From: Prauserella halophila | Lineage (GTDB): Bacteria > Actinomycetota > Actinomycetes > Mycobacteriales > Pseudonocardiaceae | Direction of reading: 5' to 3' | Length of the DNA stretch: 64,000 bases | Assembly (NCBI RefSeq): GCF_024171895.1 | Contig: NZ_JAMTCQ010000011.1 | Span: 372,001-436,000, forward strand | Shown: piece by piece, positions 1 to 8,038 of the stretch | Position numbering within the stretch: position 1 is the first letter of the stretch | Layout of the letters: each line of letters starts with the position of its first letter | Position numbers and translations under genes: made by a program | The notes under the pieces: model-generated | Database searches by the model: none | Told to the model about the DNA's origin: nothing | Seen by the model: only the letters and a program-made list of their open reading frames with translations

Positions 1-327
1 TGCAGCATCGTCCTGCGGTCCGTACCCGCCACGATCGTCCACGAAACCGACTCCGTGCTGGCGTTCCGCGACATCAACCCGCAGGCGCCCACGCACGTGC
101 TGGTCATCCCGAAGGCGCACCATTCCGACGCGGCGTCGATGGCCACCACCGATCCGGCACTGGCGGGCCGGGTACTGGACGTCGCCGGTCAGGTCGCCGC
201 CGCAGACGGGGTCGACGCCGCCGGTTACCGGCTCGTGTTCAACACCGGCAAGGACGGCCAGCAGACCGTGTTCCACGCCCACTGTCACGTCCTCGGCGGG
301 CGCGGCATGGAGTGGCCTCCGGGCTGA
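1..327 (+). CDS. HIT family nucleotide hydrolase/transferase, 5' end cut by window
   Basis: The reading frame is open from the first base, so the N-terminus lies outside the window. The visible 108 residues form most of a HIT domain: an early segment with VLAFRDINPQAPTHVLVIPK, then the signature HAHCHVL near the C-terminus, which is the His-x-His-x-His triad that binds and attacks the alpha-phosphate of nucleotide substrates. The protein ends with GGRGMEWPPG, the usual C-terminus of short actinobacterial HIT proteins (HinT-like). The substrate cannot be read from sequence; AMP-lysine or AMP-amine hydrolysis is known for the family. The family call is secure and only the start is missing. Confidence 0.9.
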   Translation, partial: CSIVLRSVPATIVHETDSVLAFRDINPQAPTHVLVIPKAHHSDAASMATTDPALAGRVLDVAGQVAAADGVDAAGYRLVFNTGKDGQQTVFHAHCHVLGGRGMEWPPG

Positions 328-401
328 CGATACCCACAGTGACCGTGCAGCCGGCCACTGGAGTCCACTGTGGACAGCAGCTCCGGACAACCGTGGCGTT
401 C

Positions 402-1259
402 TCACGAACGAGCCTCCGCCAGCCGTGCCAACAGCCGGGCCGCTTCTGCCGTCGCTTCGGGTCGTGCGAGGAATCCCGCGTGACTGCCGGGCAACGTGTG
501 CACGTCGAACGGGTTGCCGGGTGTCACGGCGTCCGCGTCGGCGATCAGCCGATCCTGCATCGCCGGTGGCATCGACGTGTCCGCCGCCAACCGCACATAC
601 GTGTGCGGCACGCTCCCCCACCGGCCGATGTCTGCCGGCTCACCCGGGTCGAGGATCTCGTCGGGGTCGAGCAGGGCCAGGTAGGCGAGGAATTCGTCGT
701 CGGTGACGTCGGCGAGCATCGCGTCCTTGAGCGCTGCGAGCACGTCCGGGTCGGCCGTGCGCCAGTTCATCCGGAGCGCGCCGAGCTGCGCGGGATCGGC
801 GACGAGCACGTTCGGCAGGTTGTTCAGCGCGCTGGCGGCGTACTCGGGCGTGGCCATGTACTCGGCGACCGTCGCCGCGACCGGACACCACGCCGAGATG
901 TACACGGCCCGGTCGACCAGCTCCGGCTCGGTGCTCAGCAGGGTTGTGAGCGGCAGCCCGCCCCGGCTGTGCCCCACCACGACCACCGGCCCGTGCTCCC
1001 GTGCCCGGCGGACGGTCGCCGCGAGGTGCTCGGCCGCACCGGCCACCGTCACCCCGGCGGCCTGCGACGGCACGGCGCCGAGCGCCGACGGGTCCTGCGG
1101 CGCCTGGTACGCGACGGGCCGCGTGCTGCCGAAGCCGTGACCGGGAAGGTCGACGGCGAGGGCACGCACACCCAGCAGAGTCAGCTCCCGCAGCAACGGC
1201 GCCGCCGAGAAGGAGTTACTGTTCGAACCAGGAACGAAGACGAGGGTCGGTGACGGCAT
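402..1259 (-). CDS. alpha/beta-fold hydrolase
   Basis: A 285-residue cytoplasmic alpha/beta hydrolase. The strand-turn start TLVFVPGSN provides the oxyanion region, GHSRGG holds the nucleophile serine, and GSHAGF near the C-terminus supplies the catalytic histidine. There is no signal peptide. I start at ATG 1259 because AAGG lies seven bases upstream; an in-frame GTG at 1280 would add seven poorly hydrophobic residues. The closest general type is the salicylate-esterase/EstC-like group of small alpha/beta hydrolases, but the substrate is not predictable. A palindrome at 1377-1396 and a broken TetR gene just upstream suggest the gene was once under local repressor control. Confidence 0.85.
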   Translation of the reverse strand: MPSPTLVFVPGSNSNSFSAAPLLRELTLLGVRALAVDLPGHGFGSTRPVAYQAPQDPSALGAVPSQAAGVTVAGAAEHLAATVRRAREHGPVVVVGHSRGGLPLTTLLSTEPELVDRAVYISAWCPVAATVAEYMATPEYAASALNNLPNVLVADPAQLGALRMNWRTADPDVLAALKDAMLADVTDDEFLAYLALLDPDEILDPGEPADIGRWGSVPHTYVRLAADTSMPPAMQDRLIADADAVTPGNPFDVHTLPGSHAGFLARPEATAEAARLLARLAEARS

Positions 1260-1376
1260 GCGTCGACCTTGGCAGCCCACTGCGTGGCGCGCCCAGCGAT
1301 TTTTCCCGGCCTCCGCGCGATGTCGGTGAGTGGCGGCACCCGGGCGAGGGTGAGGGAAGCCTGCACATGAGCGATT

Positions 1377-1396
1377 CCGTATAGGACGTTATACGG
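1377..1396. promoter_or_regulatory. inverted repeat, candidate TetR operator
   Basis: Perfect 7-bp arms CCGTATA and TATACGG separated by GGACGT. It lies 118 bp upstream of the minus-strand hydrolase start and 30 bp past the end of the decayed TetR gene. TetR-type operators commonly have this size and spacing. That this repressor bound it is inference. Confidence 0.45.
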
Positions 1397-1426
1397 CTGG
1401 CCCGGCTGTTCGCCCGTCTCACTCGG

Positions 1427-1773
1427 TCACCCGCTCGTCTCGCCCGACGGCGCCTGCTCGGCGCGCTGCAGGTGTTCGACCAGCATGTCGTCGGCATTCC
1501 GCCGCAGCATCACCTCGACCACGTCGCGAGCAGTCGCCTCCTCGAGCGCGGCCGCGGTGGGCGACTGCTCGGCCGAGTTGTACAGCTCGACGGACTCCCG
1601 GAAGAGATCCTCCTTGGAGCCGAAAGCCGCGTAGAGGCTCGTGGCCGTGATGCCCATGGCCGAGGTGAGCATGCTCATCGAGCGCCCTCGTAGCCGTGCT
1701 CCCAGAACAGCACCATCGCCGTTCGCAGTGCCGCTTCCCTGTCGAAGCGCCGCGGGCGTCCACGTCCCGCCAC
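1427..1773 (-). pseudogene. TetR family regulator, frameshifted and truncated
   Basis: Two frames together give a recognisable TetR N-terminus. GTG 1773, preceded by GAGGAG seven bases upstream, starts VAGRGRPRRFDREAALRTAM and runs to HGYEGAR, then hits TGA at about 1675. The next frame continues with SMSMLTSAMGITATSLYAAF and GSKEDLF, the rest of the helix-turn-helix. Deleting one base near 1680 explains the break. The product stops after about 115 residues, whereas TetR proteins are near 190-200, so the ligand-binding half is mostly missing. A sequencing error could explain the frameshift but not the short C-terminus. Confidence 0.7.
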
Positions 1774-1879
1774 GACATCACTCCTCGGCCGCTCGATCCG
1801 GTCGACGCGGCGGTTCGACGACCGGCCGCCACGCGCCGGGCCGGCTGTGCCAGGGCATGCCGTGACACAGCCGCGTCGC

Positions 1880-2281
1880 CTACGTGCGTTCCCGCCGGCA
1901 GGGACGGGCGGCGTGCACGCTCCACGGCGCGCGTCGCGCCCCGGCCATCGAGACACCCGCCGTCGACGCGGGAATCGTGGCCGGCTCCGGCGCGAGCGAC
2001 TGTGGCTGTTCCCCGAAACAACCCGGGCACACGAGATACCGGCGCCGGATCGCCACGAGCGTCGCCTCGCACCATTCCAGGCACTGCGCGCAGACGAACT
2101 CCACGACGTCGGCGAGACTGTGCAGCTCCGCACTCCCCTGCCCCACCGATACCGAGTACGACGACAGCACCCGGATTCGCCACCCCTGCCCGTGGAGCAC
2201 GCGCGCCGCAGCCTCACCCACCAGCCGCACCGGCCCGAACACCCCGGCAGTCGTCCCACTCGCTTCCGGCGCCATGGTCAT
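1880..2281 (-). CDS. hypothetical protein with a C-terminal CxxC...CxxC zinc ribbon
   Basis: A 133-residue predicted protein that I do not recognise. The middle carries FVCAQCLEWCEA and, 18 residues on, LVCPGCFG: two CxxC knuckles spaced as in small zinc ribbons. The N-terminal half has an alternating hydrophobic pattern (WRIRVLSSYSVSVGQG) that could be a beta-sheet, and the last 30 residues are Ala/Arg rich and probably disordered. It lies in the same orientation as the decayed TetR gene with 106 bp between. Cysteine pairs are rarely produced by chance in a shadow frame, which supports coding, but codon evidence is modest and the start (ATG 2281 or 2275) is uncertain. Confidence 0.5.
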   Translation of the reverse strand: MTMAPEASGTTAGVFGPVRLVGEAAARVLHGQGWRIRVLSSYSVSVGQGSAELHSLADVVEFVCAQCLEWCEATLVAIRRRYLVCPGCFGEQPQSLAPEPATIPASTAGVSMAGARRAPWSVHAARPCRRERT

Positions 2282-2556
2282 GCCCTCGAGTTACCCGCAC
2301 CGGCTGCGGCGAAACCACGCGACGCGGCTGCCGGCGATGTCCGGACCGCACTGGACCGGACCACCCGGCACCGCCCCGACGTCGCTCGCAGCCCAGCTGA
2401 CCCGCTCGAGTTCCGGAAACGCCCGCGTGCGGCCGGATCCGCGCGGTCACTCGACCCGCGCAGGCGGAACGGCCCTGCCCGGTTCCCGATCGGCACGTCG
2501 ACGCCACCGGCCCGGCGGCGGCACCCCAGGATGTGCGCTGCGCCGACCCCTCCCGA

Positions 2557-2832
2557 TCACACGGGGTCGAGGTCGGCCGACTCCCTCGGACTCGGCCCCA
2601 CGAGCGCCTCGGCGGAATCCTTGCCGGGATGGGTCCACAAGGTCACCTTCGCCCCTTCCTCGGCACCGGCCGCACCGATCGGCCGCTGCGCCGACACGAC
2701 ACCCGCCCCCGGCGCGGGCGCACCGTCCGGCCCGACGGGAACCAGGCCCGCACGCCGCACGATGTCACACGCGTCCTCGGCGCCGAGGCCGACCACGTCG
2801 GGAACCTCGGTGACCGGTCGAGGTCGATGCAT
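2557..2832 (-). CDS. small single-PASTA-domain protein
   Basis: A 91-residue protein made almost entirely of one PASTA domain: VTEVPDVVGLGAEDACDIVR starts the characteristic VPDVVG motif, followed by AGLVPVG and a final strand AKVTLWTHPG. PASTA domains normally occur in tandem on the outside of PknB-type kinases and penicillin-binding proteins, where they sense peptidoglycan fragments. Here there is one copy and no signal peptide or membrane segment, so the protein is predicted to be cytoplasmic. The start MHRPRP is chosen because the domain begins just after it; in-frame alternatives lie further upstream. The gene diverges from alkB with 111 bp between starts. Confidence 0.65.
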   Translation of the reverse strand: MHRPRPVTEVPDVVGLGAEDACDIVRRAGLVPVGPDGAPAPGAGVVSAQRPIGAAGAEEGAKVTLWTHPGKDSAEALVGPSPRESADLDPV

Positions 2833-2907
2833 GGCTTGATTGTAGGCGTCCGGGCGCATCCACGGGACCACTGAACGGCGAAGATCGAGTCGCCACCCGA
2901 ACGCGGG

Positions 2908-2923
2908 TAGAACACCCGTTCGA
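2908..2923. promoter_or_regulatory. LexA (SOS) box-like site upstream of alkB
   Basis: TAGAAC-ACCC-GTTCGA matches the actinobacterial LexA consensus TCGAAC-N4-GTTCGA at 10 of 12 fixed positions. It ends 20 bp before the alkB ATG and overlaps the place of the -35 element; a -10 like TACTGT lies at 2931-2936. The ATG only seven bases after that -10, with no Shine-Dalgarno, suggests a leaderless SOS-inducible transcript. Confidence 0.55.
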
Positions 2924-2943
2924 GATGCCGTACTGTCGGGCAC

Positions 2944-3642
2944 ATGGACCTGGCACTGCAGGGATCACTCTTCGACACGACCTCCGGCGACGGATCGTCC
3001 GGTACGGGCACATCCGGCACCGACACATCCGGCACCGAGTCGTCCGATACCGCGGGCGCGCCGTCGCTCCGGCCGCTGACGGACGTGCACCGCACGGAGC
3101 TCGGCCACGGCGCGTGGATCGACGTGCTGCCCGCCTGGCTGTCCGGTGCCGACACCCTGTTCCGCGCACTCGCAACGGGGGTGCCGTGGCATGCGGAGCG
3201 CAGGCGGATGTACGACCGGACGGTCGACGTTCCCCGGCTGCTGAGCTTCTACGACGAGCACGACACGCTGCCCGATGCCGTGCTCGCCGAGGCTCGCGAG
3301 GCGCTGTCCGCGTACTACGGCGCCGAACTCGGCGAACCGTTCCGCACCGCCGGCCTGTGCTACTACCGCGACGGCTCCGACAGTGTGGCCTGGCACGGCG
3401 ACACGATCGGCCGCGGGCGCACGGAGGACACGATGGTGGCGATCCTGTCGGTCGGCGTGGCCCGGCCGCTCCTGCTACGTCCGCGGGGCGGCGGCGCCAC
3501 CACCCGCTACGGGCTGGGACACGGTGACCTCGTCGTGATGGGCGGCTCGTGCCAGCGAACGTGGGAACACGCCGTTCCCAAGACGTCCAAGCCGGTCGGA
3601 CCGCGCATCAGCGTCCAGTTCCGGCCCCGCGGCGTGCGATGA
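2944..3642 (+). CDS. alkB: AlkB-type 2-oxoglutarate/Fe(II) dioxygenase
   Basis: A 232-residue member of the AlkB family, which oxidatively removes methyl groups from 1-methyladenine and 3-methylcytosine in DNA or RNA. The iron ligands are visible: WHGDTIG contains the HxD pair and WEHAVPK the distal histidine, while GPRISVQFRP holds the arginine that binds 2-oxoglutarate. The nucleotide-recognition lid precedes these (VPWHAERRRMYDR). Residues 10-35 are a low-complexity Ser/Thr/Gly/Asp segment encoded by short DNA repeats and probably unfolded. Start ATG 2944 seems leaderless and lies just behind a LexA-like box, so induction by DNA damage is likely. Downstream, selB converges with only 36 bp between. 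Confidence 0.88.
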   Translation: MDLALQGSLFDTTSGDGSSGTGTSGTDTSGTESSDTAGAPSLRPLTDVHRTELGHGAWIDVLPAWLSGADTLFRALATGVPWHAERRRMYDRTVDVPRLLSFYDEHDTLPDAVLAEAREALSAYYGAELGEPFRTAGLCYYRDGSDSVAWHGDTIGRGRTEDTMVAILSVGVARPLLLRPRGGGATTRYGLGHGDLVVMGGSCQRTWEHAVPKTSKPVGPRISVQFRPRGVR

Positions 3643-3678
3643 CTCCACGACCCGGCGACCGTGACCATGCGCGGGCGG

Positions 3679-5451
3679 TCAGGACAGCTCGCGAGTGCCG
3701 TCGTCGCGCCGCCTGGTGACTCCGTCGGCGTCGAGCCGTTCCAACAGCGGCACCGCAACCCGGCGCGTGGTTCCCCACGCCCGGCGCGCCCCGCTGACGG
3801 TGAACGGCGGGTCGAGTTCTGCCAGCTCCCGCGCGGCGCGTTCGAGCGCACCGGCCGCCAGCACCACGGTGTCGGTGAGGCGCACGAGCCTGCCCGACCG
3901 CTCCGCCGCGGCGAGCTCTCGCGGTCCCAGTCCGAGCCCGGCCAGGTCGTCGGCCTCCGGTGCCCGGAACGGTTCCGCGGCGAGACGCTGTTCGAGCGCC
4001 CTCACCGCCCGGTCGACCACCGCCGGAAGGGTACCGGACCCCGGCCTGCGCACCAGCCCGTCGCACAGCTCCAGCCCGGCGTCGTCGGCGATGCGGGGCA
4101 CCAGCACCGCCGGAACAGCGAGGGCACGCCGCAGCGCCTCCACCGGCATCCCGGCGGCGAGCGGATCCGATGCCGCGAAGGCGTCGACCTGGTCACCCGC
4201 TCGCGCAGGCAGTGCGGCGAGCAGCTCCGCATCGACGTGCAGGCCGCCGAGCACCGGGGCGTCCGGGTGGAACCCGCGAGCGCGCAGCTCGGCTGTCTGC
4301 ACCACCCCACGGCGGCGCAGATAAGCCGCGGCGGGCTCGGCCCGGTCGAGTTCCCTCGCCCGTTCGCGGGCCGCACCACGCCTGCGCAGTGCCGGCGGGT
4401 CCGGATCGAGGACCTCCACGCCCGCGGGCACGCGGTGCTCACCGGGATCCCGCAGGAGTCCGGTGTCACCACGGCGCAGCGGCAACGGTTCGCGGAGCGT
4501 CAACCGTGCCGTGTCGTCGCCGAGCGGACGCACCCGGCACGGCACGGCGGCCGCACCGACGTGCACGACGAGCTCGCGGTGCAGTTCGGCCGCCCCGTCA
4601 CCGCGCAGTCGCACATCGGCCTCCGACGAGGGCCGCCATGCTCCCGGAGTCAACAGCGCCCTGCCCCTGCCCACCCCGGACCGGTCGACGCCCCGCAGGT
4701 TCACCGCCACCCGCGCGACCGCATCCACCGAACCACGCTCGCGCCCGAGTGCCTGCACCCCGCGCACGGTCACCCGACTGCCCGAACCGGACACCTCGAG
4801 CTCGTCGCCCACGGTGATCCTGCCCGCGCCCAGTGTCCCCGTGGCGACAGTGCCCGCCCCGCGGATCGTGAACACGCGATCGGCCCACAACCGGACATCC
4901 GCGGTGGTATCGGGTACGGGCAGGTCGCGCACGAGTTCCGCGAGCGCGTGCCGCAGCTCGGCGAGCCCCGCGCCGGTCCGCCCGCTCACCGCCACCGCGG
5001 GAACGTCGCCGAGGGTGGAGACGGCGAGCCGCGCCCGGGCGTCGGCGATCACCTCTCCCGGATCGGCCCGGTCCGCCTTCGTGACGACGAGCAGTCCACG
5101 CGAGACCCCGAAGGCGTCCAGCGCGGCGAGGTGCTCCGCCGACTGGGCCTGCCACCCTTCGTCGGCCGCCACCACGAACATCGCGGCCGTCACCGGCCCT
5201 GCGCCGGCGAGCATGTTCGGCACGAACCGTTCGTGCCCCGGCACGTCGACGAACGCCACCGCCTCGCCGGCCCCGGCGGCACCGTCGCTCCCGTCGCCGG
5301 AGGCCTCCAGCGTGGTCCACGCGAAACCGAGTTCCACGGTCAGGCCACGCCGCTGCTCCTCGGCCAGCCGGTCGGGTTCCATTCCCGTCAGGGCACGGAC
5401 CAGCGTCGACTTGCCGTGGTCGACATGGCCTGCGGTGGCTACGACGCGCAT
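3679..5451 (-). CDS. selB: selenocysteine-specific elongation factor SelB
   Basis: A 590-residue GTPase that carries Sec-tRNA(Sec) to the ribosome at UGA codons marked by a SECIS hairpin. ATG 5451 begins directly with VVATAGHVDHGKSTLVRALT (P-loop G1); DVPGHERFV is G3 and VVTKADRAD is G4. Two beta-barrel domains follow (residues about 170-340, including RVFTIRGAGTVATGTLG), then winged-helix repeats to the C-terminus, which bind the mRNA hairpin. Length is close to E. coli SelB (614). The frame stays open far upstream inside selA only because stops are rare in this DNA; the true start overlaps the selA stop by 13 bp, implying translational coupling. Confidence 0.95.
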   Translation of the reverse strand: MRVVATAGHVDHGKSTLVRALTGMEPDRLAEEQRRGLTVELGFAWTTLEASGDGSDGAAGAGEAVAFVDVPGHERFVPNMLAGAGPVTAAMFVVAADEGWQAQSAEHLAALDAFGVSRGLLVVTKADRADPGEVIADARARLAVSTLGDVPAVAVSGRTGAGLAELRHALAELVRDLPVPDTTADVRLWADRVFTIRGAGTVATGTLGAGRITVGDELEVSGSGSRVTVRGVQALGRERGSVDAVARVAVNLRGVDRSGVGRGRALLTPGAWRPSSEADVRLRGDGAAELHRELVVHVGAAAVPCRVRPLGDDTARLTLREPLPLRRGDTGLLRDPGEHRVPAGVEVLDPDPPALRRRGAARERARELDRAEPAAAYLRRRGVVQTAELRARGFHPDAPVLGGLHVDAELLAALPARAGDQVDAFAASDPLAAGMPVEALRRALAVPAVLVPRIADDAGLELCDGLVRRPGSGTLPAVVDRAVRALEQRLAAEPFRAPEADDLAGLGLGPRELAAAERSGRLVRLTDTVVLAAGALERAARELAELDPPFTVSGARRAWGTTRRVAVPLLERLDADGVTRRRDDGTRELS

Positions 5452-6740
5452 CCCAGCACCGCCTCGACCAGCGCGCGGTCGTCGCTGTCCGGCACGGTCC
5501 GCAGATCCAGCAGGCACCGGCCCCGATCGAGCCTGCCGACGACGGCCGGTGACCCCGACCGCAGCGGCTCGGCGTACGGCTCCGGCAGGCTCACCGCCGC
5601 GCTCGGCAGCTCCACCCCGGGGGCTCCCCCGCCCCCGACCGCGGCGACCGACTCGACCGCGCTCGCCGTCACGCCCCGCGCCGACAGCTCGGCCGCGATC
5701 CGTTCCGCCCGCGACCGCAGGACGGATACATCGGCGTCCAGCGCCGCCGCCACCGGCGGGGCTTCGCCGAGCAACGTGGCCTCCAGCGCGGCGAGCGTCA
5801 GTTTGTCCACCCGCAGCGCCCGAGCGGCGGGATGCCGCCGCAGCCGTTCGAGAAGCGCGGCGTCGCCCAGCAGCAGACCGGCCTGCGGACCGCCGAGCAG
5901 CTTGTCGCCGCTCGCCGTGACCACGGCCGCGCCCGCACGCAACGCCGTGCTCGCATCCGGTTCCTCCGGCAGCAGCGGATGCGGCCGCAGCAGGCCCGAA
6001 CCGACGTCGACGACGACGGGGACGCCGAGCTCCGTCAGCTCCTCGATCGAGGCCTCCGCGGTGAAGCCCGTGACCCGGAAGTTCGACGGATGCACCTTGA
6101 GCACACAGCCCGTGTCCGGGCCGATCGCCGCGGCGTAGTCGGCCACGCCGGTCCGGTTGGTCGTGCCGACCTCCCGCAGTCTCGCGCCCGCCGCGGTCAG
6201 CAACTCGGGGATCCGGAACCCGTCGCCGATCTCGACGAGCTCTCCCCGGCTCAGGACGATCTCCTTGCCGGGCGCGAGCGTGAGGGCACACAGCAGCAGC
6301 GCCGCCGCGTTGTTGTTCACCACGTGCACGTCGCCGGCATCCGGCACCGCGTCGGCGAGGGCGGCCAGCGCTCCCCTACCCCTGCGGGCGCGATGCCCGC
6401 CGGTGAGATCGAATTCGACGTCGGTGTAGCCGCCCGCGGTGCGCACCGCCTCGAGCGCGGTGTCCGACAACGGCGCCCTGCCCAGGTTGGTGTGCACGAC
6501 GACACCGGTCGCGTTCACGACGGGGGACAGACTCGTCGCATGCGGTGCCGGCTCGTCGACCGCAGCCAGCGCGACGTCGGCCACGGCCTCCGGCACGATG
6601 TCACCGGCCCGCACGCGGTCTTGCGCAGTCACGATCGCCGCCTTCACCGGCTCGCGGCCCAGCTCCTCGGCGGCCTTCGCCAGCCGAGGATCGGCGAGCA
6701 GGACGTCGGTGCGGGGGATGCGCCGCCGTGGATCGGTCAC
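5439..6740 (-). CDS. selA: L-seryl-tRNA(Sec) selenium transferase SelA
   Basis: A 433-residue PLP enzyme that converts Ser-tRNA(Sec) to Sec-tRNA(Sec) using selenophosphate. Seen motifs: NATGVVVHTNLGRAPLS near residue 85, VVNNNAAALLL, and SGDKLLGGPQAG, whose lysine forms the Schiff base with PLP. Length matches the family (about 430-460). I prefer GTG 6740, preceded by GGGGA at a normal distance, over GTG 6755, which would begin only nine bases after the tRNA. It is sandwiched between selB downstream and the tRNA-Sec gene upstream in the same orientation, so tRNA and both proteins may share one transcript. Confidence 0.95.
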   Translation of the reverse strand: MTDPRRRIPRTDVLLADPRLAKAAEELGREPVKAAIVTAQDRVRAGDIVPEAVADVALAAVDEPAPHATSLSPVVNATGVVVHTNLGRAPLSDTALEAVRTAGGYTDVEFDLTGGHRARRGRGALAALADAVPDAGDVHVVNNNAAALLLCALTLAPGKEIVLSRGELVEIGDGFRIPELLTAAGARLREVGTTNRTGVADYAAAIGPDTGCVLKVHPSNFRVTGFTAEASIEELTELGVPVVVDVGSGLLRPHPLLPEEPDASTALRAGAAVVTASGDKLLGGPQAGLLLGDAALLERLRRHPAARALRVDKLTLAALEATLLGEAPPVAAALDADVSVLRSRAERIAAELSARGVTASAVESVAAVGGGGAPGVELPSAAVSLPEPYAEPLRSGSPAVVGRLDRGRCLLDLRTVPDSDDRALVEAVLGCAS

Positions 6741-6764
6741 GACGCATCCCCGCACCGGTCCCGG

Positions 6765-6856
6765 CGGAGGCGAACGGGAATCGAACCCGCCAACGACAGT
6801 GCCTGCCGTTCCGCGGTGTTGAAGACCGGGCCGGTCACCAGGCCGGAAGCGCCTCC
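6765..6856 (-). tRNA. selC: tRNA-Sec (anticodon TCA)
   Basis: A 92-nt tRNA reads on the minus strand from GGAGGCGC (5', 6856) to TCGCCTCC plus discriminator G (6765). The anticodon loop is CTTCAAC with TCA. The long variable arm pairs AACGGCAG with CTGTCGTT (8 bp, loop GCA), a tRNA-Sec hallmark, and the T arm is GCGGG-TTCGATT-CCCGT. Acceptor bases 1-7 pair and position 8 is C:T. CCA is not encoded. It sits between selA and selD, exactly where expected. Confidence 0.95.
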
Positions 6857-6933
6857 CTGCAGTAATGCCGCGATCGCCGACATGCCGTCATCCTCGCAAG
6901 GACGATCACGGCCCGCACGGGCAGGATCGGGGT

Positions 6934-7926
6934 ATGACTCTCCGACTCACCCGGTACGCCCACGGCGGTGGCTGTGCCTGCAAGATCCCGGCGGGCGAAC
7001 TCGAGGACATGGTCCGCGGACTCGGCACCTCGGGCCCGACCGGCGCCGCCGGCGACCTGCTGGTCGGGCTCGACAGCGGTGACGACGCCGCGGCGGTGCG
7101 CATCACCGGCGGACAGGCGATCGTCGCCACGACGGACTTCTTCACGCCCGTCGTCGACGACGCCTACGACTGGGGCCGTATCGCGGCCACGAACGCGTTG
7201 TCCGACCTCTACGCCATGGGCGCCACACCGCTCCTCGCGCTGAACCTGCTGTGCTGGCCCCGCGAGCTGTTGGCACCGGAACTGGCGACGGAGGTGCTGC
7301 GCGGCGGAGCCGACGTCTGCGCGGCCGCGGGGTGTCACCTCGCGGGCGGGCACAGCGTCGACGATCCGGAACCGAAGTACGGACTCGCCGTGACCGGCCT
7401 CGCCGACCCCGACCGACTGCTGCGCAACGACGCCGGCACGCCCGGCACGGCGCTCTCCCTGACGAAACCGCTCGGCCTGGGAGTCCTGAACGCACGCCAC
7501 AAGGCGACCGGCGAGCCCAACACCGAATCGGTCGCCGTGATGACCACCCTCAACGACGCAGCCGCCCGCGCCGCACTCGACGCGGGCATCAGCTGTGCCA
7601 CCGACGTCACGGGATTCGGGCTCCTCGGGCACGTGCACAAACTCGCGCGGGCCAGCGGTGTCACCGCGGTGATCGATGCCGCGGCGGTGCCCTACGCGGA
7701 CGGTGCCCGGCAGGCACTGGCCGACGGGTTCGTTCCCGGTGGCAGCACCCGCAATCTCGACTGGGTGCGCCCGCACACCGATTTGTCCGGCGTGGACGGT
7801 GACACGGCACTGCTGTTGGCCGACGCGCAGACCTCCGGCGGCCTGGTGGTCGCGGGCGAGATCCCGGGAGCACCCGTCATCGGCGAGCTACGGCCGCGCG
7901 GGGAGCACACGGTCGTCGTGCGCTGA
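6934..7926 (+). CDS. selD: selenide, water dikinase SelD
   Basis: A 330-residue enzyme that makes selenophosphate from selenide and ATP. The glycine-rich N-terminus HGGGCACKIP contains the essential cysteine and lysine; some organisms have selenocysteine here, but this codon is TGC. GLDSGDDAAAVRI and the later GTDxxGFGLLGH-like segment (TDVTGFGLLGH) are the ATP-binding AIR-synthase-like motifs. ATG 6934 follows a GGATCGGGG stretch. It diverges from the tRNA-Sec gene with 77 bp between. With selA, selB and selC this completes the bacterial selenocysteine pathway in one locus. Confidence 0.95.
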   Translation: MTLRLTRYAHGGGCACKIPAGELEDMVRGLGTSGPTGAAGDLLVGLDSGDDAAAVRITGGQAIVATTDFFTPVVDDAYDWGRIAATNALSDLYAMGATPLLALNLLCWPRELLAPELATEVLRGGADVCAAAGCHLAGGHSVDDPEPKYGLAVTGLADPDRLLRNDAGTPGTALSLTKPLGLGVLNARHKATGEPNTESVAVMTTLNDAAARAALDAGISCATDVTGFGLLGHVHKLARASGVTAVIDAAAVPYADGARQALADGFVPGGSTRNLDWVRPHTDLSGVDGDTALLLADAQTSGGLVVAGEIPGAPVIGELRPRGEHTVVVR

Positions 7927-8038
7927 TCCGTCCCGGCGTCCCGGCGTCCCGCAGGTCCGGCCGGGCCCCGCCCGGGACACGCGGCTCTGTCCCCGGCTAC
8001 CGGACTCGCTCTCGCCGCAGTCGGCTCCGCGGGCACCG

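Noticed and set aside
1660-1690. Frameshift in the TetR gene as programmed frameshifting or Sec read-through
   Set aside because: No slippery site or pseudoknot is evident, and the protein is truncated at the C-terminus anyway, so plain decay is more likely.
5452-6291. Apparent N-terminal extension of selB by 280 residues
   Set aside because: The frame is open through selA, but the extra part is Arg/Gly-rich shadow sequence and the GTPase domain starts exactly at ATG 5451.
7950-7980. GC-rich inverted repeat between selD and the VanW-type gene as terminator
   Set aside because: The stem needs a bulge and several alternative pairings exist in the CCCGG-rich stretch, so I could not support one structure.
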